Notes: generated by a model from the sequence alone, not told the origin. A stretch of DNA of 64,000 bases from Siphonodentalium dalli (GCA_032622095.1 CP136064.1:146696864-146760863), one strand, 5' to 3'. Numbered from the stretch's first letter, positions 41,475-54,895 are shown. Numbers and translations: made by a program.

Positions 41475-44400
41475 GCACCTTCTCCTGCTTCCTCCATCAA
41501 CATGGAGTTAGAGTCGGTTACTGGAAATGCCTCCTCCCTCAGAGAAGGGCAGCGATGGTCGTTCAGTCGCAACTACCTCTGGTCCTGCCTCCGGTGCATC
41601 CGGGATCATTCAATCGCTGCACAAGCCGGCCACTTGCCATAGCTACCAAAACATCGGTGGTCCGTAAAGCTCGCAATGCCCAGTGCTGTCGATACATTGC
41701 CTGCCTCGCAGTTCAATGTGTCACCTGCTACTGCTTCCATTCCATGGGATTTCACCGCACGGGTTCCGACCTGTCCTCCATTCGTCAGTTCTTTTTCGGC
41801 ATCCGTCCCTCCTGGTTTGGGCTGGGCATGTATCCCTCTTATTCACCTGTGTTCTTTCATCCACCAGTGTGGCCTTGATTTGTACGGTTCCCGGCCTTTT
41901 TTCGGATCCTAGGCCAGAACTTACAGACTTATAGTTTTCTTTACGAGGCTCCGGAATTTGTGCCTCGTCAAACCAGGTTACCTAGTCGGGATACTGCCCC
42001 TTTTCTCCATCTCCTGGACAGACGGTGCTGTACGGTGATGAGGACGTGATGTCACTACATCCCCTGGATTCCGAGTTTGCCATGCCCATCCGAGAGTGCC
42101 TTCCAAGAGGGTAATTTCAGATGGGTCAGTCCTTCGATCTTAGGATAACAATTGCGCAATATTTTGCATGCATTACTAACACAATACTAGTTACAGCAAA
42201 AAGGACGAGAAAATGTGGCACCTTCTCCTGCTTCCTCCATCAACATGGAGTTGATTACTGGACATGCCTCCTCCTTGTTGGTCGTGGCCTCCTCAGCCTC
42301 AGCAGAGAAGTATGCCTGTTTTCCACAATCGAAGGACTGGATGGGGCCCCCATATCAAGTAAAAACACCAACGTGTGGCGACTTTTTTCTGCCAACTTGG
42401 TACAGCCTGTGCTGCAGGCTCGGAGTCTGTTAGTGGCCATGCCTCCTCTATTTGTAGTCGCGGCTTCCACAACCTTCGGGGAGAAGAGCAGCAATGGATG
42501 TTATGCAGCAGCTACCGCTGGTCCTGCCTCAGTCAATCCAGGTTCATTCTATCGCGTCACATACTGGTTTTTCAGAACCTTTTCTTGCCATGGCTACCTC
42601 ATTGATACTTGTCGCAGACAAGTCGCAATCATTTGACGGATTGTTTTGTACAATATTACCTCCATTATTTGTACTAGCCTACCACTGAACCAGCTGCAGC
42701 CATTGCGGGCACTGCCCTAGTAGGATCCGATCCTGTGCTTCTCACAGATATGACACAGCTGACATGTGGTGACTTATGGGGGACGCTTAAGTGCATGCGA
42801 CCTTGCTTTGGACCCTGGCGTGAGATTTCAATAGTGTACCACTTGCAATTGCACATCGTTTATAGAAGCATCAGCACACCGCCGGCGGGGTGCGAACTCG
42901 CCTCACTGTGTTGTCCATAATGACAATTAATACAAGCTAAACACGGAGGTCCCCATGATTATGTTATGTCGCCCCATTTCCGTCTTTTCCCTGACAAGAC
43001 CAGGAGTCCAGTCAAGCTTTGCCTTAATTCTTACCAGATACCGATGGGTCAGCCTGTCCACCTATCATATCTCTCTCGGATATTGGGATGTGATTTGTCC
43101 ACCAGCCTTTTCTCAGACTTCGAGGTTTCCTCTGTCAGTCTGATTGTCCGCCATGTCCAATTGCTCTGGCCATGTGCCACAATCAGGAACTGCTCATGAC
43201 TCATATTTAATTCGCCTCCATTCTCACATCCCTTCATATCCCGACCTGGTATTCAAGATGTTGTTGAGACCAGTCTTTAGAGTTTCGGGTCTTCGAATCT
43301 GTTCGATATTGTGATGATGGCCATGGTGCACTTATTCAGCGATTAGGCCGCTTTTATGAGAATAACCTAGACATATTATTGCCTTGCTCGTGTCCGTGAA
43401 ACTGATATGTTAGTATGCAGGTGCTATGCCTCACAGAGGAATTTAGCATTCTTCTCACATGGCCGAAAATATCACGCATATCAACCGTCCCTCTCCATCG
43501 AAAATGTCGTCTGAACTACTCTCATTTTAAATATTTATTTCTCGATTCGGGACGCCTCTCGCAGCGACAGACTAACAAAATAGGAGAGAGTCTCTGCATT
43601 TAGTTGGTGTATCCGAGTGCCTGGGTGTAGTCAATTTTGATATAGTATTTGTCACAATATCTACTCTGAACAAGATTATTCTCCCATTCTATTTGATCAC
43701 CCTGCCAGAGTGTTTCACATCACTTTAAAATAGTGATTCTAATTCTAATCAGAATTCGCGATAACTGATTCTCCTGTTAATTTGAGACATTAAAAAATTA
43801 TTGCCGCATGCCCATATGTGATTAATAATACCAGTTGTCGTGATTATAACAGTTTGTGTAACTTTTCTTCTAACATATTATATGGGTTACCTTAAAGCCC
43901 CCACCAGACGAACGATAAATAAGTTCCACATAATTTTGAAACAATGCAGGCCGTTCTTTGCATCACAGGTCGGCCAAATGTTCAGGCAGTTCCATTAGCT
44001 GTATCCGTTAATCTCATTGGTTGACCATACAATTCATTTTCCAGTTACTTGCATGGCTTTGTGTACAGGAGGCGGACACTCTCTCTGTCTTGGTCACACA
44101 TGTGTATGCTTTTTCCTTCCATGGACATTCTTCCCAGTGCCCTGGCCATAATCTGCACAGCTCCTTGTGATATGTTCTCCTGGTGTATCCCTGGTCCCCC
44201 ATTGGTCTGTGACCAACAGGCTTCTCATATCTCCCCTGGGTCTCTCGGCCAGGCTCAAAATACAGTCAAGTTAGTCATAAAGCACTGAAAATTGAAACAT
44301 TTTGTGAGAATCATTACGAAAATTGATTCGGCATTTCTGGGGGGGGGGGGGGGGAAGTAATAACCATGGTTTCTCATCAGTTTGCTATGGTCACCTCTTT

Positions 44401-44841
44401 CGTGTCTTGTGGGCCTGTCAACATATTCTGGATGTCGTTCTAGTGCTGCTTCATCCTCTGAAAGGGGGGGGGGGGTTTGGTCTCTTTACCCTATTGGGAA
44501 CATGAATGAATGAGTTATCTCTTTTGCCTATGACCAATGTTTATCCTGGACACCTTCACTCTGTGATCATTAGGGCACATGAAGTATGTGTTGTTTCCTT
44601 TTAGGAGGCTCAGTTGCTTTTGTGTTTATCTGAGCTACTGCATATGGGACACAATGGTCTATTTTTGCAGATGTCTACCAAGAAAGCCTTTTGGTACAGG
44701 ATGCAAATCTATTCTGCTTCAGCAGGTGGGTTTCGTGGTCATGGTCTGATTATCTGCCTTGTGGCCTCCTCCTATTCAAGAATTCTAATTATAACCATTA
44801 GTTCATTCAGTGTCCAAGATATCTTTGACAGAGATATCATA
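41475..44841. other. GC-richer stretch with internal duplication, unidentified
   Basis: Less AT-rich than the surroundings. A block (gtggcaccttctcctgcttc and cctccatcaacatggagtt) occurs at about 41473 and again at 42211, and ctgtgctt/catgcctcctc(c/t) words recur, as in a decayed two-copy repeat. Several open frames of 60-170 codons overlap on both strands; none shows a motif I recognise. It may be a decayed retroelement gag-like region, but I cannot name it. G runs of 15 and 11 nt lie at 44339 and 44466. Confidence 0.35.
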
Positions 44842-45195
44842 TTTTTTACCCAAAATATGTATCTCCTATAAATAAGTATCTTGGACACTGAACTCATAGG
44901 GCCCTCCCAGTTGGGAGCAACATTCCCGCCCTGCACACTCGGTCAAAAGGCATCGAACACACAGAAGGGACAAATTATAAAGACCATAGACTTACGTGTC
45001 ATCGCTTTTATAGCGAAAGGACTGTCACATGATCTGTCTGAAGTTGACCCTAATTGGGTTTGACCGTGTGCGTACTGTAGGTACTTTGTACCGATTTTTA
45101 AAAACTTCTTCTAGAATTTTGCTAGCAAGAAATATATAATCATTAGTTCATTCAGTGTCCAAGATACTTATTAAGAGATACATATTTTGGGTACA
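44842..45195. repeat. MITE with ~45 bp terminal inverted repeats, copy B
   Basis: Second copy of the element at 172-522: ttttttacccaaaatatgta at the left, tacatattttgggtacaaaa at the right, and an interior matching throughout (agttgggagcaacattcccg, aaaggactgtcacatgatct). A further partial end (ttagttcattcagtgtccaa) stands just outside at ~44800. Confidence 0.8.
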
Positions 45196-46404
45196 AAATA
45201 TTTTGTTGGTGTCATTCGGCCATAAATCATGGCCACCAGCAGCCATCTTAGATTTTACTCTTTGCATGACTAAATCCTTTAGCACGGGCTAGAGGTGACA
45301 GAGGTCGTACCTTTGGTTGTCATCATGAAATTATCATGGATGCTAACACTGACAGGTAGATGGGAACGAGTCATTTTGGGGTCATTCGGCCATAAAACAT
45401 GGCCACTGGCAGCCATCTTGGATTTTACTCTTTGTATGACTAAATTCGATCATTATGAAATTTGTCATGGCTGTTGACATGTAGATGGGATCAAGTCATA
45501 TGGAATCAGGGAGCTAAATGTGTTCTAGAGTCGGGGAGTGAGTACACCGTGGAATACTAAAGGTGAAGGTAACTGAAGAATGACCTTCACCTGATACATG
45601 CGACACGTTATTAAAGGATGACATCACGTTTATTTGATTTGTACATAATATCTAAATAATTTAAACTGGTGAATGAATGGGGGAATGGATTTTTGTGAGC
45701 GGGAAATTTATTTAACTAGCTGCTGTAGTTCTGGGTTTTTCCAGATCAAATTTGGCTGTGAGATAGCCCTGTCATAGACTTGTGGATTTATTTTAAAATG
45801 TAAACACATGACCTATGATTTTTCTTGCATTTTCGTGATCAACTGGTGTCAATCTAGCTGGGTAAACATCACTGGTATGGCCTGCATGCTTCAATTCAGC
45901 CATAATGTTAACACTGTCGCCTATGGGAAACCATTTAGTTCAGTGATTCCATATGGGGGTCATTTGGCCATAAAACATGGCTGCCAGCAGCCATCTTGGA
46001 TTTAAAAATTCAATCCATTAGCAACGGCTACAGGCTGGAGTGTTCGTCTGATCATCATGAAATTTGTCTTGGATGTTAATATTGACATGTAGATGGGAAC
46101 GAGTCATGTTAGGGTAATTCGGCCATAAAACACGGCCGCCAGCAGCCATTTTAGATTTAACTCTTTGCATGAATAAATCCTTTGGTATGGGCTAGAGGTC
46201 GTACCTTTGGTTGGGTCATCATGAAATTTCTCAAGGATGTTAACATTGACATGAAGATGGGAAAGAGTCATTTTGGGGTCATTCGGCCATAAAATATGGC
46301 CGCTGGCAGCCATCTTGTATCTTACTCTTTGCATGACTAAATCCTTTGGCACAGGCTACAAGTCGTATCTTTGGTTGGATCATTATGAAATTTGTCATGG
46401 CTGC

Positions 46405-48019
46405 ACCCTTGCAAAAAGAAATCAGCTTTTTTAAAGAAGTTTGGGAATCCTAGGAATTCATAGGATTTCCAAGGTTTGAACCAAGCTTTTTGAATGAAAA
46501 AATTTACTCTTCAACAAAGTTTGGAAATCCTTGGTTGGAACCTTGGTAAAGCTTAGTAAAGCTTGGATCTAAGTTTTACCAAGCTTTACCAAGGTTGTCA
46601 CATAAAGTGAAACCTTGGAAACCTTGGAAAAGCTTGGAAATCCTTGACTCAGTGTTGACCAACCTTGGTAAAGCTAAGTAAAGCTTGGATCTAATATTTA
46701 CTAAGCTTTTCCAAGCTTTACCAAGGTTCTTACATGAAGTTTGGAAAGCTTGGAAATCCTTGGAAAAGCTTGGTAAAGCTTAGTTGTAGGTCACATGACT
46801 ATGCAGGCGTCACTGTTGTCTGTGGCAGCATTTTGAATTAACTGTTGCACTGAGTTTAAATCCATGTTTTATCACAACAATCTTCAGGTAAGTTATTGCT
46901 TGTGTGGCCCTAATGTTTTCTATTTGACTCATAGAATATGGTTGTAGTGATATTTTTATTTATGATATTATGTTAACAATTATTTTACCATTTCCAAGAA
47001 TAACCTTCAGGACCACTATCTACCTTTTCATTCCAAAGGCTTGTCTCTATCATTATATATTCTCAGCTAATTTATCTAATTTAACTGTTTTATCACACTC
47101 CAAATACCTCAGATCCATAAACATATACCTGTGAATATTATTCTATACATTTTACAGGGTATAAGGTACCATTTATCTCAATCTAAATAGAATAACAAAA
47201 TTCTGACTGAAAAGTGAACTTTGAATGAATAATATCATGAATGATTATATGGCATGGTTCATGACTGTTGTAAATTTCAAGAGATTGTATCATTAATGAT
47301 GATAATATTGTCAAAGTTGAAGCCTTTGCAGTGTCATTAGAGATTTTCAGCTTTTAAATACAAAACAATTGCAACCTTGGTAAAGCTTGGTAAAGCTGGG
47401 TTGCAACATTGGCCAAGGTCATTTTAATACAACCTTGGTAAAGCTTGGTAAAGTTAGGTTGGAAAGCTTGGTAAAGCTTGGAAAAGCTAGGCTGGAACCT
47501 TGGTAAAGCTTGGAAAAGCTGAGCTGGAACCTTGGTAAAGCTTGGAAAAGCTAGGATGGAACCTTGGTAAAGCTTGGAAAAGCTAGGCTGGAACCTTGGT
47601 AAAGCTTGGAAAAGCTAGGTAAATCTAGGCTGGAACCTTGGTAAAGCTTGGTAAAGCTAGGCTGGAACCTTGGTAAAGCTTGGTAAAGCTAGGCTGGAAC
47701 CTTGGTAAAGCTTGGTAAAGCTAGGCTGGAACCTTGGTAAAGCTTGGTAAAGCTAGGTAAAGCTAGATTGGAAACCTTGGTAAAGTTATGATTAAGATTT
47801 TAGAAAGCTTGGAAATCCTTGGATAAGCTCGGTTTAATTTGCTGAGGTATTCCAAGGTTTTCCGAACTTGAAACGTGTCAATACCGCCCCAAGGATTTCC
47901 CAGCTTTTCCAAGGTCTCTAGTCCTAGGATATCCTAGGAATTCCAAGGAATTTTCCTAACTTTTCCAAGCTTTTATTCCTAGGATATCCTTGGATATCCT
48001 AGGACATTTTGGTAAGGGC
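46405..48019. mobile_element. Element with cttggtaaag arrays around a unique core
   Basis: Ends cccttgcaaaa and ttttggtaaggg are inverted; the satellite sentence catggctg/ttgacat is split here, so the borders are exact. Arms (about 46420-46790 and 47370-48005) consist of degenerate ~10 bp repeats such as aagcttggtaaagctaggctgg. The core at about 46795-47350 starts tcacatgactatgcagg and contains an exon-like segment with cag/gtaagt at 46888. That core returns in reverse at 63175-63420 inside an element with different arms. No transposase is seen. Confidence 0.75.
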
Positions 48020-48214
48020 GTTGACATTGACATGTAGATGGTAACGATTCATTTTGGGGCCATTCGGCCATAAATCATGGCCGCCAGCAGCTATCTTCAA
48101 TTTTACTCTTTGCATGATTAAATCCTTTGGCATGTGCTAGAGGTTCATTATGAAATTAGTCATGGATGATAATATTGACATTGTAGATGAGAATGAGTCA
48201 TTTTGGGGTCATTT

Positions 48215-49792
48215 CAGGGGGGGGGGGGGGTCGGAAAAAAGTGACATGACATTAGGCTGAAAAAACTTTTTTCTGACTCTTGGGTACCCACCACCCCCCT
48301 ATTTGAAGGAAAACATATTTTTTCCAATTTCATGCGGGGTACCCACCCCCTTTTTACCTCCAAATCTGTAATATCACACCATTTAAGCTTGATGGTCAGT
48401 ATTACAGTTACCCTATTTCCATTTCTGGTTCTTCTAAGTCATTCCAACTTTTGTAACAACACGAAACAGGTTCTAAAAAAAACCCTGGAAAAACCCAAAA
48501 TAACACACAGAATACATGTGCTGATCAGTAAATTATTGATTGATTCTTCCCCAAATATTGTCTAAGGTAGCTCATAATGCTCATTATACATGTAAACAAG
48601 TATAAAAGCATTAGTGTACCTTCTTTTCATCACAGAAAGTGTAACTTTAGATGTGTCCCATAGTATCACATGAATTTATGTCAATTATGATTTTTGAAAA
48701 TATTATTAGGGCAACACCACCTGGCAATTAACTCTCCAGCAATACAGGTATTCAGCTGAAATCCACTATGTATCACAAAACTAATTTTCATTTCCATGAG
48801 CTGAGTTCTTGGGCTAGATACTCTGCTAAGGCCAGACCCAGGTGAAGCATTCAGACAAATACATTTACTGCGTGTAAATAGAAACTTGAAAATAAGACGG
48901 TCATATGCAGTCTGCAGAATAAGCTCCAAGGAGGGTGAGTTTAGTGATGCTACCCAGCAGAGTGGGCTATAGCATTACCAAATTCACCACATGTGACCCT
49001 CATATGTAGCTAGTTCTCCATGGTTGGTCGAGACTAAAATAGAATGAGGTCGTTAGAGGTTGAATTTGTTGATGCTATGTCGGGTAGTATCGCCAAATTC
49101 GCCCTCTGCAGACTTCGATCATTTTGCTGATGACCAGCACATTATTTTTAGACTTGCATATTATATTAAGTTATATTATATTTTCTTTCCATTCTTTTCA
49201 CTCATCTGTTCTGATTTTGTTTATTCCACTTAGCAGCCTTCTCCATATCTACACATTCAAGGTCTATGTATGCTCGCCCAATCTTTTATCTGGGTCCCAC
49301 AATCTCAAGATTATTATCTCAGTGATATGCGTTGTTGCAGTCTACAGTCCCATGCCAAGTTCCGATACAATATTGACTGGGTCATCTGGTCTGATCAGGT
49401 ATAATGAGTAAATATTAATGAGATAAATGAATAGCTTTTTTCATTTTATTTATATTAAAGTTTATTCATGTGCTACATAACTGTCCATTTTCATCTGGAA
49501 CCAGTAGCATTGGTACATGGCAATGTGATCGGATGTAAAAGGCGAATTCCTGAGAGTTGGTTCGTAATCTGGATTTCTGAGAAGATGACATGCCCATATC
49601 CACACTAACTACCGCCCGAAGCACTGCCCCTAAGTGTCATACACACCTCAACAATGATGCTGAACACTTTGAGGCATTTATATTGAAGAAATGTTGTAAG
49701 AGGAAAAAATTGCGACCACTCAGGAAAAAAGTGACTTTTTCGCAGCTGAACCACCCACCCACCCCAGCCTAGTGTATGGAAAAAAGTGGATG

Positions 49793-49831
<39 letters not shown>
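48215..49831. mobile_element. hAT-like element with poly-G/poly-C ends
   Basis: Direct repeats ggtcattt (48207-48214 and 49832-49839) flank it, an 8 bp duplication inside a satellite unit. It begins ca followed by 14 g and ends in a run of 38 c (49794-49831). The subterminal phrases ggaaaaaagtgac and ggaaaaaagtgga stand near the two ends in the same, not inverted, orientation. The interior 48330-49780 has no transposase; two gaattt/gatgctat-rich copies lie near 48930-49110. The true length of the homopolymer runs is uncertain. Confidence 0.7.
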
Positions 49832-49834
<3 letters not shown>

Positions 49835-50070
49835 CATTTGGCCAAAAAACATTTTCATCATGAAATTTGTCATGGATGTTAATATTGATTTGTAGATGGG
49901 AACAAATCATTTGCATGACTAAATCCTTTGGCACAGGCTACAGGTTGCTCCTTTGGTCGGTTCATCATGAAATTTGTCATGGATGTTAATATTGACTTGT
50001 AGATGGGAACAAGTCATTTTAGGGTCATTCGGAAAAAATATATGACCGCCAGCTTCCATCATGGATTTCA

Positions 50071-51035
50071 AATTCAATTAATCATTCCATTTATTGCTGA
50101 TCACAAAAATTTAACTTTTTCGCAAAGTTGAGCTACAGTGTCACTTTTATTTACTGGTATTGAGGAAATTTGACAAAACTCACATTGGTCGTGTCGAACA
50201 GACGAAGACTTAAGTAAGTGAGCAAAAATATCTGATATTCACAATGAAACTAACGAGAATTTTGACTTTTATAAAACAAGCAAATATACCTAATTTTGGA
50301 ACAACCTTGATACTAAGTATCTAAAACTTTGGATAAATAATTTTAACTGTCATTGATCAATTGAATATATATTTCTGAATTAAATATTACATATTTATGA
50401 CAAATTATTAAAAACTATATTTATTTAATCCATTACATAAATATTTTCCATGTGCTTTCTCAGTTGACAACCGATCTTCGCAGGGAAAGTGATGTCACAT
50501 TACAATACGCTCAAATTTACACCACCTCGGCCATAGGTGTAGCCAGCATAGCCCTGTGTATTTATGCATGGTCATTCCATTCATTGCCCATTGTAATTTC
50601 ATTACCCATTGTAGCTGAGCGTAATGAATGAAATGGCCCCCCAACTAGTCAGCCAGTGGATTCTTCCGAATGGTGCCTTGATCCCCTTAATCCACTGAGA
50701 AAAAAATTTATACGCGAAAACACGCATTTAATTGTGACTTGGCGGCCGCACTGCTCAGTCTGATAATGAGTAGTTCTTTCTATTTGTGTGTTTGGCAAAA
50801 CATATTGCAAATGACTTCATTGATACCTGAAAAAAAAAAAAAATTGATAAATGATAGTAAAATTGAAGTGTGTACTCGCTCCTGTTGATTACTAGGATCA
50901 TTTAGGTGATAATGTACCCTGCCAAGTGAGATATTCAGGGATTTTAGTCTAAAAACAGTTTTTGAACCAGTCAGTTACCTGGCGAGTTTACAATATATTT
51001 TCATGCTCAAAGTCCTGAATTTCCTATGGCACAGG
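50071..51035. other. Intron sequence, no recognised feature
   Basis: AT-rich. A tandem phrase cattgcccattgtaatttca/cattacccattgtagctgag stands near 50582-50620. No exon or repeat border was supported. Confidence 0.35.
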
Positions 51036-51510
51036 AGAGTTTTACCTTCGTTGGCTTTTTGGTCCGTCTGGTGTCTGTTCATGTCGTAACTTGAACAGTT
51101 GTGCTGGGATCTCAATGAAATGTGGTAAGGATGTTCATTCACTACTATGAGGACATTCAATAGAGGGTTCCATTGTTCTGTTCTGCTTTTCCATTCTAGA
51201 ATTATTCATCTTTGTTTATCTGGAAATGTTGTTGTTTGGTCCATCCAATGTCTGTTCAGCTCATAACTTGAACAGTAATGCTCGGATCTCAATGAAATTT
51301 TGTATGGATGTTTGCCACTATGAGGACATTTAATGGCACATTCAAATGTTTGTTTTGTTTTTATTGTTCTATAGTTACTCATCTTTGTTTATATGAAAAT
51401 GCTGGTGTTTGGGTCCATCTGTCTGAGTATAGCCCTCATAAGTTATAGATATGCCCACACGAGGCGGTATGCCACGAGGGGGTATGCACCGGAAGACAGT
51501 CCATCTCTTG
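51036..51510. repeat. Two to three ~185 bp tandem repeats
   Basis: Marked by taacttgaacagt(t/a), atctcaatgaaatgtggtaa and atctcaatgaaattttgtat, ctatgaggacatt and ttactcatctttgtttat. Related in style to the repeats at 18430-18870. It ends with ggaagacagtccatctcttg, 65 nt before the next exon. Confidence 0.6.
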
Positions 51511-51577
51511 TTTTTACAGCACACTGGCTAGAATATATATTATGAATTGTTTCTTAATATTACAACTCTTGTTTCAG

Positions 51578-51669
51578 GGTGTGAATGTTGGTGTAGTTGG
51601 TTTAGCTGTAGTAAAACAATCAGCTGCTATCGCCAAGAAGGGAGATAATGTAGAAGCCAGGAAATTTTT
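51578..51669 (+). CDS. Host gene internal exon C, possible CPRas1/vWA-like protein
   Basis: A 92 nt exon, entering in phase 0 and leaving with two bases of a codon (TT). Acceptor acaactcttgtttcag, donor ttttt/gtgagt. It encodes GVNVGVVGLAVVKQSAAIAK followed by KGDNVEARKF, an alanine- and glutamine-containing helix with a GD turn. This matches the helical part expected after the VQVTY segment in CPRas1-like proteins, where pattern xxxAxxGDxxxAR is typical as I recall it. It joins in frame to exons B and D. Confidence 0.65.
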
Positions 51670-52165
51670 GTGAGTATAAATCGGTCTAAAGATTGTGTTG
51701 TTTAATGTGTATACAACAGTAAAGTTTCCAGAGAATCCTGGTCAATTAGATAACAAATTCAGACGCTAAAAAAACTTATAATTGTATTCAATGTGTTACC
51801 TTGTACTTCTATGTCTCAAATAATGTCTCATAAACTTTGATCTAATTGACCAGGATTGTCAAAAAAGATATGTCAAGAAATGTAGTGATTATTCATTATT
51901 AATTATTCTTGATAGGTTTCTGAAGTTACTTATATAGTACAATGAAATTATAATATAACATGAATATTATACCAATCTTCTTTTACATTCATTGCATTTA
52001 AATGAAGCATGTTTTTGGACTGAGATGTCTTATCTGAATTTTCACAGGGGACAGACAGTATTTGGGGCAATAATAATAATGAATCAAATGCGTTATTTTT
52101 TTCTGCTAAAAAAGGAAATGCAGCGATAGATGCTAAATATGAAATTAATTAACCATGGCCTGACA
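51670..52165. other. Intron sequence, no recognised feature
   Basis: AT-rich. The phrase agagaatcctggtcaattag and its near-inverse ctaattgaccaggatt (51729 and 51840) form an imperfect inverted repeat of ~17 bp. Nothing else is supported. Confidence 0.35.
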
Positions 52166-52689
52166 TTAACCCTTTACCCAACAGTAATATGTGTAACGTC
52201 ATTACCCACACCAATACTGATAGGAGAGAACGTCGTCACCCCAGCCAACATAACTTTCTGGTAACGTCAAAGTTATAGGAAAAAATGTATTATTAAATCT
52301 TATGGTGGCTCTTGTTTATCTGCAAGGATGGTTTATTTTATTTTAATTAATTGGTAACAATTGATTTTCATATTTATGAAAGTCAAGTCCCCCCCCCCCC
52401 CCATTGGCAATGTGCAATTTGTTTTTATTTAATTCATACTACATCCTTAGTATGGGAAGAGCAGGTAAGATGATTTGTTTGATCATATATTCCATTCTGG
52501 CGATGGAGAACAAGGAGACACTATGGAGTTGGTAGGTATCTTTCCGGATTTTTCTTGACCCTGATTCGTTGCATAGAATTAAAATCAATTTCACATTGAA
52601 ATGTATCAGATTCTGAATTTTATTGCTGTCATTTCAGCTGGTAATTTCCGAAAATTTATCGTATTATTGTGTTCAATTTATCAACAGAA

Positions 52690-53170
52690 ATATTGCAAAA
52701 CAAAAACATCCGGAGATCTGGTTGTGTACGGTACTGCGTGAGACAACACAGTCGCCATAATTTCTTTACTGTTAGCAATCACTTTCAAATAAAACAAATG
52801 AGATCGTTTTGCAGTGCATTCCTTTAAATTTTCACATCTACATGTGCACCAATCACTCTAGTTCATGTCCACATGAATGCGTACCATAATTTGACATCGT
52901 TAAACAAAATTATCCCCCATTATATATTGCATATATAAATTTGCAAAACAGAAAACGTCGTCGATTGAGTTGTGTATTACGTAAGACGGCAAGGAAACAC
53001 AGTTGCCGTACTTTCTTTACTGTTAGCAATCACTTACTAATAAAATAATGAGATCGTTTTACGCGTGCATTCCTTTAAATTTTCACATCTACATGTGCAC
53101 CAATCACTCTAGTTCATGTCCATATGAATGCGTACCATACTTTGACATCGTTTAATAAAATTATCCCAAT
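52690..53170. repeat. Tandem duplication, ~250 bp unit
   Basis: Two copies sharing tttctttactgttagcaatc, cattcctttaaattttcaca, tctacatgtgcaccaatcac and gaatgcgtaccata, one at 52690-52920 and one at 52945-53165. Confidence 0.8.
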
Positions 53171-54794
53171 ATTTTATCAACAAAAACACCGCGAAGATTT
53201 TGTATGAAGTTTGACGTTGTAACCTCGATTTCCAGAATTACCTTCACTTTTCCACAATCACTAGCAAAGTGTTAACCAACTTCTATTTATTTGCATTTAA
53301 TAATGTACCAACGAAATTCAATAAAATGTGGAAATGCATTGTGAAATTTATTCCAGCATTGTAAAAATCTGATTAACTGTTGTTGACACGTGATCACAGA
53401 TAGTAACCAATGTAAACAAAACACAAGCCATGATCGTGAGGGTACAAAAATAAGATGCAACGTCGACGTAAATACTTGGACAATTACTCCGTGTGTCATG
53501 TATAAAAAAAGACATAAAAACAGCATTAATAGACTAAAATTTCAATTTTTTAAATCATAGGTTAGAAGTTGAAATGCTATTCAGTAACAATATAATGTTT
53601 AATATGTCGGAATTGAAATATATATCGTAAGAACTATATATTCAGCGCTGACAACAACTCCTTCTGTGTACCTCACGAACGTAATGCGTACGTACTTGGC
53701 CCAGTTTATTACGATATATCTTGTCACATTTACATGCGTAGATCATGTCCATCACATATTGTCATTTGAAAAAGATTGAATGGCCATTAAGGTCGATAAC
53801 AGTGCTTTTCTCTTCGTGAATATATGAGATGCCAAACTAAATAATAGTTAGCAAGACATCGTATTGAATAAGGATGACGAAATATACTAAAAATAAATCA
53901 CATTGAGACACAGGCGTTACCTTGACCTTGATGTAATGATGATGCAATGTATATCACAGTTAGTGCCAAAACACAAGGTGTGTACACAGTTAAACTACCG
54001 GTAATCGATATATTGTTTGGCCTATGTTCAACTTGTAACAAAGGACATACTAATAGTGCAATTTTGTTCGATTAAATGATAAATATCTCTTGAAAAATTA
54101 TTGATAACTATAAGATTGAAATTCGCGCCCAGCTTGGATGGAAGCCACGTGTTCAGAAATTGGTAAACGCGAACGCGCTGTTTGCTGGAAGCTTCTAATT
54201 AGTTCTTCGCATTGCTATTCTATACATTTTATACACTCTATAAAAAATATAATATTGTCAATATGATCATGTGAAGAATTAGGAAAAATAAAATAATAAT
54301 TGGAAACAGTTTTATTTGGGAATAGGCCTACACAGCAGTAAGAACAAACACGGCGTCCTTAGTAACAAAAACTAACATCAGCATGTCGTCTTGCTCTTAC
54401 CGTAGCTTCGTTAGTCAAATTAATGGTAGTGATTGTTTTATATTTGGATGCATATGATATAAAAACATAAACAAGTCAAGTGAATATTTTATTGGAAATA
54501 AAAATAAAGTTCGAAAATAAATAAATGTCAGTTAGACGACCGTACACAGTTACCTGAGTACGCTGATTTCTCTAGTCGACTTCAAAAAATAGCACCGCCG
54601 CATTCCACTTTTCGTTTTATTGCGATTTTATTGACAACTATTGATTAAATTGTACAAAATCTGCCACAAAACCCCACAAAAACTTAACAATTAATAATGT
54701 AACATATATTTTATTATTTACATTAACAATGAAAGCAATTTGTTGTGTTATAATGCAATAGTTTTGTTGTAAACTATGACTGAAAAAAACGCAA

Positions 54795-54895
54795 AACTCC
54801 GGGCTCTCTGGGGCTCTATGGACGCTACGCGGCAGGGCGCTCTAGGGCTTTATGGACGCTACACGGCAGGGCGCTCTGGGGTGTTCTGAACGCTA
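54795..54895. repeat. Short GC-rich tandem repeat at the right end of the TTAA element
   Basis: Units containing ggctctatggacgctacgcg and ggctttatggacgctacacg followed by gcagggcgctct, about 45 bp each, two full copies and a remnant. Confidence 0.7.

Larger units (their letters stand above)
45196..50070. repeat. Satellite of ~160-190 bp units, interrupted by two transposons
   Basis: Units marked by ttcggccataaaacatggcc, agcagccatcttggatttta, tttgcatgactaaatccttt, atcatgaaatttgtcatgga and gacatgtagatgggaacgag. Copies start near 45210, 45375, 45955, 46110, 46275, 48045, 49840 and 50020. Two elements (46405-48019 and 48215-49831) are inserted inside single units. Confidence 0.8.

Noticed and set aside
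42880-42905. tRNA-like T-arm (ggtgcgaactcgcc)
   Set aside because: No matching acceptor, D-arm or anticodon stem could be drawn around it.
49605-49934. 109-codon frame with a poly-glycine stretch
   Set aside because: The glycines come from the 38 nt C run; the rest is satellite and element end.
52690-53170. Possible tandem exons in the duplicated segment
   Set aside because: No open frame shared by both copies and no splice sites; it lies inside a TTAA element.
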